Below, one piece after another: positions 33,296 through 41,481 of a stretch of DNA of 57,461 nt (position 1 is the first letter of the stretch; each line of letters opens with the position of its first letter). The translations under genes were made by a program, and so were the position numbers. The notes beneath the pieces were generated by a model. The model was given only the letters and a program-made list of their open reading frames with translations, did not search any database and was not told the origin of the DNA. The stretch comes from Candidatus Fusicatenibacter intestinigallinarum (lineage in GTDB: Bacteria > Bacillota > Clostridia > Lachnospirales > Lachnospiraceae), in contig DWWU01000045.1 of NCBI GenBank assembly GCA_019119555.1, forward strand, positions 1 to 57,461, read 5' to 3'.

Positions 33296-34483
33296 CTAGG
33301 CAACCTGATGCTTTTTAAATCCGGCTCTGGCCAGCGGAGGCAGAAGCAGCGTCAGCGCCCCGTAGACAACGGCTCTCGCAGTGAAAGCATCCAGCACCAC
33401 CGGGCCGAACTGATAAGAAAGATACGATCCGAAGTTCGGCATGAGAGACCGGTAAGGTGTCAGAAACACGAACAGGTTATAGATTCCTGCCGTCCCGTTG
33501 GCGGAAAGAAACATCGGGAGAAACAGAACAGGCATGACTACGATCAGAACCAGATACGGACTCCTCATTTTTGCTGACAGAAAAAGTGTCAGGCCGATCA
33601 TTGCGGTAAGGACCAGGTAGATCACGCCCAGATTGACGAGAGTTCCTTCCAGAAAAGTAAGCGGGTATGGAACCGTCGTTCCGTTGATCTGCAGAGGAAG
33701 ATTCCATCCATCGGCTCCGAACGCCGCAAGCGGAATTCCGAATGCGACCATCACATGAAGCGTAAAAGCCATTCCCCCGAACAGCAGCGCAGCCACAAGC
33801 TTCGCCGTAACCAGTCTGGTCTTTCCGTATTTCCCGGACAGGATAACCGCATCCGTGCCTGCCTGATATTCTCCAGAGAAAACAGGCGCGAGCACAATGC
33901 AGACCGCCAGGATCGGGAACATCAGAAGCTCAAACGCTGAAATCAGAACTTCCCAGCCGCCGTAATAGCCATACCGGAAAGGTTCCCTGACTTTACTGTT
34001 CATCTCCCGCCAGTAGGCCTTTTCTTCGTCAGACAGCTCTTTTGAGGCGTCATTCAGGATCTTTTCAATTTTATCCTGTCTTGCCTGATAGAAATCTGTC
34101 CCGTCCGAAACATCCAGATCTGTCATTGCAGAATAGCCGACACTCACATTCGGATCCGCATAATTTCTCACAATCATGTCGAGAAGAGATTCCCTCGGCG
34201 CAATCTCTTTCCAGTAGGCGTCTCCGATCAGAAACTGCTCGTTTCCGTCATAGCCGACATTCTCAGGATCTTCAAAAAGTTCCTGCACTTCACGGATGGA
34301 ATCGGCAATGTACTCATCCGTCAGGAGCACGGAAAGATCCGCATACTGTTTCTTCTCGTACGCAATACCCGCAAGCCCACGGAGAACTCCGTCCTGATGA
34401 TACGTCTGAAACCGCAGGACGGGCAGGCCGAAGAACACAGCCGTCAGGAGCAGACTGACTGCCATGACGAGATTCCTGTACAT
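33296..34483 (-). CDS. ABC-2 type exporter permease, possibly truncated at its N terminus
   Basis: This 395-residue protein has a first transmembrane segment beginning almost at once (residues 5-24), a large extracytoplasmic domain (about 25-175), and five or six more segments in the C-terminal half, the plan of ABC-2 permeases. Only four residues precede the first membrane segment, unusually few. The predicted start lies 170 bp inside the upstream ATPase frame, and no clear ribosome binding site precedes it. The junction suggests a deletion that joined the end of the ATPase gene to the permease out of frame. The substrate is unknown; the neighbouring two-component system suggests an envelope stress or peptide target. 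Confidence 0.7.
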   Translation of the reverse strand: MYRNLVMAVSLLLTAVFFGLPVLRFQTYHQDGVLRGLAGIAYEKKQYADLSVLLTDEYIADSIREVQELFEDPENVGYDGNEQFLIGDAYWKEIAPRESLLDMIVRNYADPNVSVGYSAMTDLDVSDGTDFYQARQDKIEKILNDASKELSDEEKAYWREMNSKVREPFRYGYYGGWEVLISAFELLMFPILAVCIVLAPVFSGEYQAGTDAVILSGKYGKTRLVTAKLVAALLFGGMAFTLHVMVAFGIPLAAFGADGWNLPLQINGTTVPYPLTFLEGTLVNLGVIYLVLTAMIGLTLFLSAKMRSPYLVLIVVMPVLFLPMFLSANGTAGIYNLFVFLTPYRSLMPNFGSYLSYQFGPVVLDAFTARAVVYGALTLLLPPLARAGFKKHQVA

Positions 34484-35342
34484 CTTCCCCGAAATAATAC
34501 AGGAACAGATCTTCCAGCCCCGGATCGACAGCGCGGGCCTCCGGCCCGGGAGCATTGTCCTCCACGATCCGCAGGCGCACCCGATCCCCTTCATGGCGGA
34601 GATTGACCACGCGAACCTCTCTGCTGTACCTGGCAGCCTCACGTTCGTCCGTCAGAATTTCCCATACCTTTCCCCTGATATGGTCTGTCACCGTCGCCGC
34701 AGGCCCCTGGAGAAAAAGTCTTCCCTGCTTCATCATCAGAATATAATCTGCAATGTAAGACACATCCGAGACGATATGGGTGGACAGGATCACGATTTTG
34801 TCTCTGGCAAAGTCAGAGATCAGATTCCGGAAGCGCACCCGTTCTTTCGGGTCAAGCCCCGCCGTCGGCTCATCCAGAATCAGGATATCGGGATTGTTCA
34901 GTTCCGCCTGCGCGATTCCCAGGCGCTGCTTCATCCCTCCCGAATAGGATTTGATTTTTCTGTCGGCCACATCCCGCAGATTGACCAGTTCCAGCAGCTC
35001 CTCCGTTCGATTTTCTGCGGGTTTTCTCTCCATTCCCTTGACCGCGGCCAGATACATCAGAAACTCACGGGCGGTAAAATCCGGATAAAAGCCAAAATCC
35101 TGCGGCATATAGCCCAAATGGGTGTAATACTGTTCCCCCAGTTCCTGCATGGTTGTTCCATTCAGGCGGACGCTGCCGGATGTGGGTTTCAGAACCCCGC
35201 AGATCATTCGCATCAGGGTCGTCTTTCCCGCACCGTTCGCGCCGAGCAGGCCATATACCCCGGGCGTAAAACTGACGCTCACCTGGTCCACCGCACACTT
35301 GGTTCCGTACTTCTTACACAGACGCTGTAACTGCAGTTCCAT
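34314..35342 (-). CDS. ABC exporter ATPase with an abnormal C-terminal tail
   Basis: This 342-residue protein has Walker A GANGAGKTT (about 31-39), signature YSGGMKQRLG and Walker B ILILDEPTAGLD in the first 210 residues. The normal accessory domain follows, ending GLEDLFLYYFGED (about 275-287). After that the frame runs another 55 residues of low-similarity, Arg/Ser/Gly-rich sequence that lies over the permease gene in another frame. Proteins of this group usually stop soon after YYFGE, so the tail is probably a by-product of a lost stop. The ATG at 35342 follows GGAAGGAGGAAA. Confidence 0.82.
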   Translation of the reverse strand: MELQLQRLCKKYGTKCAVDQVSVSFTPGVYGLLGANGAGKTTLMRMICGVLKPTSGSVRLNGTTMQELGEQYYTHLGYMPQDFGFYPDFTAREFLMYLAAVKGMERKPAENRTEELLELVNLRDVADRKIKSYSGGMKQRLGIAQAELNNPDILILDEPTAGLDPKERVRFRNLISDFARDKIVILSTHIVSDVSYIADYILMMKQGRLFLQGPAATVTDHIRGKVWEILTDEREAARYSREVRVVNLRHEGDRVRLRIVEDNAPGPEARAVDPGLEDLFLYYFGEDVQESRHGSQSAPDGCVLRPARPAVSDVSSGRSSPWACGYCVREETVCGSFRAPDG

Positions 35343-35377
35343 ATCATTTCCTCCTTCCTGCAATCCGTAACAGTTTC

Positions 35378-35422
35378 ACAAAACAAAAACGGATGATCTA
35401 TGATTACATCATAAATCATCCG
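35378..35422 (-). terminator. Terminator between the histidine kinase and ABC genes
   Basis: CGGATGAT (35390-35397) pairs with ATCATCCG (35415-35422), with an inner TATGAT/ATCATA stem, followed by TTTTTGTTTTG on the minus strand. Read-through could still feed the ABC genes, which start 36 bp later with no visible promoter. Confidence 0.8.
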
Positions 35423-35457
35423 CCTTATCCCTGACTTTTCCCAGTCTTAAGTTCACC

Positions 35458-36867
35458 TTAATTTTCCGGAAGCAGAATGGAGAATGTCGTCCCCTCCCCA
35501 GGTCTGCTCTTCACCACAAGATCCCCGCCGTGCAGAGTGACGATCTGCCTGGCGATTGCAAGCCCGAGTCCGCTGCCTTCCGGTTTTTCTTTCGTATTTG
35601 TCCCACGGTAATACCGGGTAAACAGTTTTTTCTGTTCCTCTGCGGTGATCCCTACCCCATCGTCACAGACAGAGATACAGATCTCTCTCTTCTCGTCCAC
35701 AGAAACGGATACCGACACTTTCGTGTCCGGCGGATTGTGAACCAGCGCATTGGTCACAAGGTTTCCCACGGCGCGCCGGAACAGGCCGGGATCCACCGCC
35801 GCAGAAACCTCCGTCTCACTGCTGGCAAACTCTATGTCCCGATCGGAAAAGGACGGATCATTAGCAATATCGATCACCAGCTCTCTGAGAAAACGCACCA
35901 GACGCGTCTGCTGCGGGTGGAAGGGCAAAGTGCCGGATTCCAGCTGCCAGGTCAGCTTCAGGTCATTCACAAGCTGTTCCGTGTAATCCGCATGTTTCAG
36001 GATCAGGGAACCGTATTCCCGGACAGCGCCGGGATCAGACACGGCGCCGTCCGCAAGCAGTTCCGCATACCCTTTGATCGGGGAAAGCGGCGTTTTGAGA
36101 TCATGCGTGATATTGGAGATCCACTCTTTCCGGGTACGGTCCGTCTCCTCCTGGAGTCTTTCACTCCGGCGCAGTTCCGCGTCCATTCTATTCAGCGACC
36201 GGTAAACCTCGCCGAATACGCCTTTCTCCTTCACCGGCTCATAAGCATGCTGCGAGATTTTCCGGATGGAAGCAATCATCACCGACAGTTTTTTCGAGAG
36301 CCAGAAAGAGTACGCTACTCCACAGAGCACCGTCACAAGGGCGGCCACCGGCAGAAGTCTCCTTGCCAGCGGAGCCAGCCGGACCACATTTTCGCCGTTG
36401 TAATACAGCCTGGTTTTTCCTATGGAATACGGGTAACCGACGATATAATTCAGCGTCGTGCCGGAGACGGAACAGCTGCTGACAAACACCGTGTTCCCGT
36501 TTTCATATCCGCTTTCCGAAAGCGCCAGAAGCTCCGACATACTGTAAGATTCCGGATAACCGTCCGGCTTACGGAAAGAAAAAAGCTCCTGACCGGACTC
36601 GTCCAGGATCTGTGTCCAGAGTCCGTATTCCTCCAGCCTTTGAATTCCGAACTCTTTCACGCCTGCCTGTCCGTTTTCATACACGATCCAGGTGGAAAAG
36701 TCGTCCGTAAACGTATCCGGCCACGAAGCGAGGCTCAGCCCCTCCGGCTCCGGGATGGCAAAGACATAATAAAACATTCCGATCCCCAGGAGAATCAGAA
36801 TGGCAAACAACGCGAATAACAGAATTGCAGTGTAAGCAAATGGATTCCTGTACCGTCTAACTTTCAT
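35458..36867 (-). CDS. Sensor histidine kinase
   Basis: This 469-residue protein has transmembrane segments at about 12-36 and 170-190 flanking an extracytoplasmic sensor domain, then a HAMP-like linker. The H-box is SNITHDLKTPLSPIKGYAEL (His about 256), followed by the N-box (NLVTNALVHN), CDDGVG and GSGLGL. It should phosphorylate the response regulator encoded directly upstream; the genes overlap by 11 bp. The PEPEG-rich start of the sensor domain gives no clue to its signal. Confidence 0.93.
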   Translation of the reverse strand: MKVRRYRNPFAYTAILLFALFAILILLGIGMFYYVFAIPEPEGLSLASWPDTFTDDFSTWIVYENGQAGVKEFGIQRLEEYGLWTQILDESGQELFSFRKPDGYPESYSMSELLALSESGYENGNTVFVSSCSVSGTTLNYIVGYPYSIGKTRLYYNGENVVRLAPLARRLLPVAALVTVLCGVAYSFWLSKKLSVMIASIRKISQHAYEPVKEKGVFGEVYRSLNRMDAELRRSERLQEETDRTRKEWISNITHDLKTPLSPIKGYAELLADGAVSDPGAVREYGSLILKHADYTEQLVNDLKLTWQLESGTLPFHPQQTRLVRFLRELVIDIANDPSFSDRDIEFASSETEVSAAVDPGLFRRAVGNLVTNALVHNPPDTKVSVSVSVDEKREICISVCDDGVGITAEEQKKLFTRYYRGTNTKEKPEGSGLGLAIARQIVTLHGGDLVVKSRPGEGTTFSILLPEN

Positions 36868-37561
36868 ATGGATTCACCAGCTTATAACCCAGACCTTTCT
36901 TCGTGACGAGATATCTGGGGGACATGGGATCTTTCTCTATCTTCTCCCTCAGATGCCGGATGTGAACCATGATCGTATTGTCACAGCCGAAACTGTCCTC
37001 TCCCCAGACTGCCTCATAGAGCTGCTCCCGGCTGATCACCCGTCCCATATTCTGTGCCATATACGCCAGAAGTTCAAACTCGCGTGCCGTCAGCCCGATT
37101 TCTTTCTCGCTTTTCATCACCCGGCAGCCGTCCGGATCGATCGTCAGTTCTCCGATCCGGATCATCCGGGAGGGCGGGGATTCCTGCTGATATTCTGCCC
37201 GGCGCAGCTGGGCTTTTACCCGATAGGCAACCTCTCTGGGGCTGAACGGCTTCGTCACGTAATCGTCGCCGCCCACTGCCAGTCCCAGTATTTTATCCAG
37301 TTCATCATTCTTTGCCGAGAGAAACAGCACGGGGCAGCGGGAAAACTGACGGATCTGCCTGCACACTTCATAACCGTCCAGATCGGGCAGCATAACGTCC
37401 AGGATGATGAGATCCGGAGTTTCCTCCCTGCAGATTTTAACCGCATCCTTTCCATGAGCCACCTTGAGAATTCTGTGAAAGCCCTCGATCACCAATGTTT
37501 TTTCGAGCAGATCCGAGATATCCGGTTCGTCGTCAACCACCATGATTTTATATTCTTTCAT
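36857..37561 (-). CDS. OmpR/PhoB family response regulator
   Basis: This 234-residue protein has a receiver domain (about 5-118) with acidic pocket DDE, phospho-acceptor Asp in LIILDVMLPD (about 55), the Thr/Ser position SAKND and Lys in TKPFS. The C-terminal winged helix (about 135-230) has LTAREFELLAYMAQN and the recognition helix NTIMVHIRHLREKI. It probably controls the downstream ABC exporter. It lies 33 bp after the AraC gene, so partial co-transcription is possible. Confidence 0.94.
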   Translation of the reverse strand: MKEYKIMVVDDEPDISDLLEKTLVIEGFHRILKVAHGKDAVKICREETPDLIILDVMLPDLDGYEVCRQIRQFSRCPVLFLSAKNDELDKILGLAVGGDDYVTKPFSPREVAYRVKAQLRRAEYQQESPPSRMIRIGELTIDPDGCRVMKSEKEIGLTAREFELLAYMAQNMGRVISREQLYEAVWGEDSFGCDNTIMVHIRHLREKIEKDPMSPRYLVTKKGLGYKLVNPYES

Positions 37562-37594
37562 CGTATACCGTCCTTTCAGGGATCCGCGGCCCGG

Positions 37595-38485
37595 TCAGTC
37601 GCTTCCCGTTCCGCCCATTCTTCCGGTCAGACGTTTTTTTCTGAAATCGCTGGGTGAGCAGTGCCGCAGCGCTTTAAAGGTACGGTTAAACGCACTCAGG
37701 GAACTGAACCCTGAATTCATCGCCACGTCCGTAATGCTCATCTCCTTGTTATACAGCAGTTCCTCGGCCCGTTTCACACGTTTGGAATTCAGATACTCGT
37801 AAAAGGTCATGTTCATATACTGCTTAAACACTCTGGTAAAATGAAATTTGGAAAATCCGCTGACGGAAGCCACTTCCTCCAGAGTAAGGTTTTCCATATA
37901 TTTCTGATTAATATAGGTACAGGCGCTCATCACCGCCTCGATGTATTCCTGCTGTTTCGTATCCGACTGATGCTTGTCCTTATGTTCGTCGCTGTACACT
38001 TCAAAACGCCCCATTCCCACGTACATTTCAATCAGACTGGCATAAATGGACGCCTCACGGAACGTACTGTTTCCGTCATATTCACTGATGATCCGGTCCA
38101 GCCTTTCCCGCAGGAACCGGTACAGCTCCGTGTTGTCCTGACGTTTCAGAAAGACCACCGGCGGCATCATAAAGAGAAGCGTCTCCATTTCCTTGAGATT
38201 GTACAGAAGCGCCGGATCGAACTGCAGAATAATACGTTCTCCCCGGGGAGGCGCCTGCAGCGCATGAATCACACCGGAATTGATAATGATCATATCACCG
38301 GTTCCCAGATCATACCACTGTTCTCCGACTCCCACCCGATAGGTATCCTCCACCGGCATGATAATCTCGATTCCCACATGCCAGTGCTCCGGATAATCTT
38401 CATAATCAATATTATGATACAGGCGAAGCCCAAGGGAATTTCCGTAATTGATGGTTTCATGCATTCCATTCAGTATTTCAATCAT
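37595..38485 (-). CDS. AraC family transcriptional regulator with cupin sensor
   Basis: This 296-residue protein has an N-terminal cupin-like ligand domain (EHWHVGIEIIMPVED, GDMIIINSGVIHAL) and a C-terminal double helix-turn-helix (about 195-290; LEEVASVSGFSKFHFTRVFKQYMN and ITDVAMNSGFSSLSAFNRTFKAL). Such proteins usually sense a sugar and activate glycan operons, so it is a candidate activator of the xylan locus, but it lies 6 kb away. The ATG at 38485 with GAGGAG upstream is preferred over one at 38521 that has no site. Confidence 0.9.
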   Translation of the reverse strand: MIEILNGMHETINYGNSLGLRLYHNIDYEDYPEHWHVGIEIIMPVEDTYRVGVGEQWYDLGTGDMIIINSGVIHALQAPPRGERIILQFDPALLYNLKEMETLLFMMPPVVFLKRQDNTELYRFLRERLDRIISEYDGNSTFREASIYASLIEMYVGMGRFEVYSDEHKDKHQSDTKQQEYIEAVMSACTYINQKYMENLTLEEVASVSGFSKFHFTRVFKQYMNMTFYEYLNSKRVKRAEELLYNKEMSITDVAMNSGFSSLSAFNRTFKALRHCSPSDFRKKRLTGRMGGTGSD

Positions 38486-38529
38486 CGCAAATATCGCTCC
38501 TCTGATCTTTTGCATTTCCATATGCTACT

Positions 38530-38558
38530 ATTATATCGAATTCACAAAACTGCGTCAA
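38530..38558 (-). promoter_or_regulatory. Sigma-A promoter of the AraC gene
   Basis: On the minus strand: TTGACG, 17 bp, TATAAT. Confidence 0.8.
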
Positions 38559-38572
38559 CAAACCTGAAAAAT

Positions 38573-38625
38573 AACGCTCCGGAAAAATCTCACCGAAAAA
38601 CAGTGCAGAATTTTACCGGAGCGCT
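38573..38625 (-). terminator. Terminator of the CMD-family gene
   Basis: AACGCTCCGG (38573-38582) pairs with CCGGAGCGCT (38616-38625), with an A/T inner extension, followed by ATTTTTC on the minus strand. It lies past the repeat at 38658-38721. Confidence 0.7.
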
Positions 38626-38657
38626 ATGCATTTATCCGCGATTTCCCATAACAATAC

Positions 38658-38721
38658 CGGCCCATCACGAAGCGATTTTCAATGGCCAGATGCCGTAACC
38701 GTTCCGCTGGATGAACTGTTA
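38658..38721 (-). repeat. 5' half of the long palindromic repeat, minus orientation
   Basis: Read on the minus strand it gives GTAACAGTTCATC...GAACGGTTAC, then GGCATCTGGCCATTGAAAA and the GCTTCGTGATGGGCCGG arm. It is nearly identical to the left half of the copy at 39578-39710 but inverted, so the pair brackets the gene at 38728-39492. Confidence 0.8.
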
Positions 38722-38727
38722 CAGCGG

Positions 38728-39492
38728 TTATGCCTGCTGCTGCGCCGCCTCATTGACACACCGGAGCGCATTCAGGCTTCTGGGATATCCGATATACGGA
38801 ACACACTGGCTGATCACATTGATGAGGAACTGTTTGTCGTTGCCGACACGCATATTTCCCGCCGCATGAGACGTCAGCTGCGGTTCGCAGCCTCCCTGTG
38901 CCGCCAGGAAGCAAAACGTAATCATTTCCCTCTGTCTGTTATCCAACCCGGTTCTCGTATAATAATCACCGAAGCAGTTGTCCGCCAGCCATTTGTTGAT
39001 ATGTCTGGATTCCTCCGGACCGCTCTTGTCGAATCCGCGCATTCCCTCTCCGAAAATATCCACCTGCACCTGGTTTCCTTTCTCCAGGCGGTTTTCCGTT
39101 GTTGTCTGCGCCTGATTTTCCAGCGGAAGTGAAATTCCCTGCGCCTCAAAGCATTCATTCATCGCTTTCAGGAACGGATACACTCTGCCGATGCCCAGAT
39201 ACGCAGCTGCCTGATAAACCGTCTCTCTGATTTCCACCGGAGTCACGCCAAAGTTCAGAGCCGCCGGCGCCATCACGCGAAACTCATCCACTCCCTGGCA
39301 TCCCAGAAGCGTCGCCAGAATCGCCAGGAACCTCGTCTTATCGTCCAGTCCCCTGCCCGGTTCATTCACCACCTCGTCAAACGCAAAATTTGCAAAGCGC
39401 TCCGCAAATTCCGGATCGGTCTGTGCAAGCTCCGGCTCCTGCCCAGAAAACATTTTCTCAAGGTACTGTTTTGCTGAATCTGTCACTTTCAT
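38728..39492 (-). CDS. Tandem carboxymuconolactone decarboxylase-like (AhpD-fold) protein
   Basis: This 254-residue protein has two all-helical CMD domains (about 35-120 and 150-245). The first has DDKTRFLAILATLLGCQG and VTPVEIRETVYQAAAYLGIGR; the second has DNRQREMITFCFLAAQGGCEPQLTSH. The CxxC of AhpD peroxidase is absent; single cysteines remain, so a redox function is uncertain and a gamma-carboxymuconolactone decarboxylase name is only by family. The ATG at 39492 follows GAGGAGGAACAGG; the longer frame would translate a repeat. The gene stands alone between inverted repeat copies. Confidence 0.85.
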   Translation of the reverse strand: MKVTDSAKQYLEKMFSGQEPELAQTDPEFAERFANFAFDEVVNEPGRGLDDKTRFLAILATLLGCQGVDEFRVMAPAALNFGVTPVEIRETVYQAAAYLGIGRVYPFLKAMNECFEAQGISLPLENQAQTTTENRLEKGNQVQVDIFGEGMRGFDKSGPEESRHINKWLADNCFGDYYTRTGLDNRQREMITFCFLAAQGGCEPQLTSHAAGNMRVGNDKQFLINVISQCVPYIGYPRSLNALRCVNEAAQQQA

Positions 39493-39577
39493 CCTGTTCC
39501 TCCTCTTTCCTGCTGAAATTCTGTCTGCCGTTTCGTTTTTCACCCGGACATTCTGCCGGATTGACGGCAAAACGATG

Positions 39578-39710
39578 GCAACCGTTCCGCCAGCGGAACT
39601 GTTACGGCATCCGGCCATTGAAAATCGCTTCGCGATGGGCCGGATGCTCGCAGACTCTGCGTTTTCATACGGTCTGTGCAGTAAATGCACAGACCTGGCT
39701 GAACTGTAAC
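39578..39710 (+). repeat. Complete long palindromic repeat (copy A)
   Basis: About 133 bp in three parts: the core GCAACCGTTCCGC-CA-GCGGAACTGTTAC; the stem GGCATCCGGCC...GGGCCGGATGC with a CATTGAAAATCGCTTCGCG loop; and the stem CGGTCTGTGCA...TGCACAGACC followed by GGCTGAACTGTAAC. The outer ends, GTTC.../...GAAC and AAC/GTAAC, are themselves inverted. It has no coding capacity. Confidence 0.88.
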
Positions 39711-39787
39711 TTCTCTTTTTTATTATCATAAAACCTGGAGTGAACTCCAAGTCAAGATTTTTCTGCATCCGGCAGATCCATGGCAAA

Positions 39788-39840
39788 AGCAGTCCACAGC
39801 AGATGCCCGCCGTACACATAGGCCGCTGCTGTGGACTGCT
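39788..39840 (-). terminator. Terminator of the xylB operon
   Basis: AGCAGTCCACAGCAG (39788-39802) pairs with its near-perfect inverse (39826-39840), followed by TTTTGCC on the minus strand. Confidence 0.8.
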
Positions 39841-39868
39841 TCCATTTCAGTTTCCTTCTGTCCGCCGC

Positions 39869-41338
39869 TTACAGCAGTTCGCTGAACAGATCTTTTACGG
39901 TCGGATAGATTTTCGCAAATTTGCGGTACTTTTCTTCATATTTTGCCACCAGTTCCGGTTCCGGCTCAATGGTTTCGGTTACTTTCACAATCTTCGCCGC
40001 AGCGTCCTCCACAGACGCAAATTCTCCGTTGGCGACCGCCGCCAGCATCGCGCCGCCCATGGCCGGTCCTTCCTCGGATTCAATACTGTCTACCTTGATA
40101 TTCAGGATATTCGCGATCATCTTCTTCCACAGAGGGCTCTTCGCTCCGCCGCCGCAGATCTTGGTACGCTCAATCTGAATGCCCAGAGACTTGGCCACTT
40201 CAAAGGAATCACGGATTGCAAACGCAACGCCTTCCAGAACAGCCTGAGTCATATCGGCGCGGGTCGTGTCCATCGTCAGGCCGATAAAGGTTCCGCGGGC
40301 ATTTGGATTGTTGTGAGGAGAACGCTCTCCCATCAGGTACGGGAGGAAGAACACGTTGTTCTCTCCAAGTTTTGTGATTTTCGCCTGTTCTGCAGAATAA
40401 TCCTTCGTGCCGATGATCTCATCCATCCACCATTTGTTGCAGGATGCCGCGCTCAGCATGCAGCCCATCAGGTGGTAATGTCCGTCTGCATGTGCGAACG
40501 CATGGAGAGCATTGTTGCTGTCCACGCCGAAATTCTCGCTGGAGATAAAGATCGTTCCGCTGGTTCCCAGGGAAACGTTGCACATTCCGTCGCCGACGGT
40601 TCCTGTTCCCACAGCCGCCGCCGCGTTGTCTCCCGCTCCGGCCACAACCTTGCAGCTTTCCGGCAGCCCCAGCTCGGCAGCAACTTCCGGCTTCAGGGTT
40701 CCGACTACTTCATAGCTCTCATACAGCGTTGCCAGCTGCTCTTCTTTGATTCCGCAGATCTCCATCATCTCTTTGGACCAGCATTTATGTTGTACATCCA
40801 GCAGAAGCATTCCGGACGCATCGGAATAATCCGTGCAGAAAGATCCGGACAGTTTGTACGCCAGATAATCCTTCGGCAGCATAATCTTGCAGATCTTCGC
40901 AAAATTCTCCGGCTCGTTCTCTTTCACCCAGAGGATCTTCGGAGCGGTAAAGCCGGCAAATGCGATGTTTGCGGTGTACTGGGACAGTTTGTCTTTTCCG
41001 ATCACATTGTTCAGGTAATCGGTCTGCTTCTGGGTACGGCCGTCATTCCACAGGATCGCCGGACGAATCACATTATCCTCGCTGTCCAGGATTACCAGTC
41101 CATGCATCTGTCCGCCGAAACTGATTCCGGCTACCTGAGACTTGTCAAAGCCTTCGGTCAGTTCCTTAATGCCTTCCTTGCTCTGCTCCCACCAGTCTTC
41201 CGGCTTCTGCTCCGACCAGCCCGGATGCGGGAAAGAAATCGGATACTCGCGGGATACAATGTTCATGATTTTTCCGGAACCGTCCATCATCAGCAGTTTA
41301 ACCGCTGAGGTTCCAAGATCAACGCCGATATAGTACAT
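39869..41338 (-). CDS. xylB: Xylulokinase
   Basis: This 489-residue FGGY-family kinase phosphorylates D-xylulose to xylulose 5-phosphate, the entry into the pentose phosphate pathway. The N-terminal phosphate loop is DLGTSAVKLLMMD (6-18). GGQMHG (about 78-83) and DYSDASGMLLLD match xylulokinases rather than ribulo- or glycerol kinases. The adenosine motif is ICGGGAKSPLW near residue 400. It is the last gene of the DUF4867-isomerase-kinase operon, with AAAGGAG before the ATG and a terminator-like hairpin in the gap before it. Confidence 0.94.
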   Translation of the reverse strand: MYYIGVDLGTSAVKLLMMDGSGKIMNIVSREYPISFPHPGWSEQKPEDWWEQSKEGIKELTEGFDKSQVAGISFGGQMHGLVILDSEDNVIRPAILWNDGRTQKQTDYLNNVIGKDKLSQYTANIAFAGFTAPKILWVKENEPENFAKICKIMLPKDYLAYKLSGSFCTDYSDASGMLLLDVQHKCWSKEMMEICGIKEEQLATLYESYEVVGTLKPEVAAELGLPESCKVVAGAGDNAAAAVGTGTVGDGMCNVSLGTSGTIFISSENFGVDSNNALHAFAHADGHYHLMGCMLSAASCNKWWMDEIIGTKDYSAEQAKITKLGENNVFFLPYLMGERSPHNNPNARGTFIGLTMDTTRADMTQAVLEGVAFAIRDSFEVAKSLGIQIERTKICGGGAKSPLWKKMIANILNIKVDSIESEEGPAMGGAMLAAVANGEFASVEDAAAKIVKVTETIEPEPELVAKYEEKYRKFAKIYPTVKDLFSELL

Positions 41339-41381
41339 ATCAGAACTCCTTTCACTTCATCAAACTTCATCAGAAGAATAA

Positions 41382-41434
41382 GGCGGATGCAGCATCCGGA
41401 ACAGACCATGCCTGCCACAGATGCCGCATCCGCC
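41382..41434 (-). terminator. Intra-operon terminator or attenuator before xylB
   Basis: GGCGGATGC (41382-41390) pairs with GCATCCGCC (41426-41434), followed by TTATTCTT on the minus strand. It lies between the isomerase-like gene and xylB, so it may lower xylB expression or stabilise the upstream mRNA end. Confidence 0.6.
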
Positions 41435-41452
41435 CCTGTTTTCTATTCTGTT

Positions 41453-41478
41453 GACAGTTCAGCTGGCTGAACTGTTAC
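41453..41478. repeat. Palindromic repeat core
   Basis: GACAGTTCAGC-TG-GCTGAACTGTTAC, a perfect palindrome in the arms, three bases after the isomerase-like stop on the minus strand. Confidence 0.85.
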
Positions 41479-41481
41479 ACC

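Noticed and set aside
39578..39710. Integron attC site or IS terminal repeat
   Set aside because: The palindromes resemble recombination sites in outline, but no integrase or transposase is in the window and the copies flank ordinary genes with their own promoters.
38728..39819. N-terminal extension of the CMD-family gene by about 110 codons
   Set aside because: The extra part translates the dispersed repeat (giving SARSVHLLHRP-like peptides that recur at other copies) and has no ribosome site; the ATG at 39492 has an excellent one.
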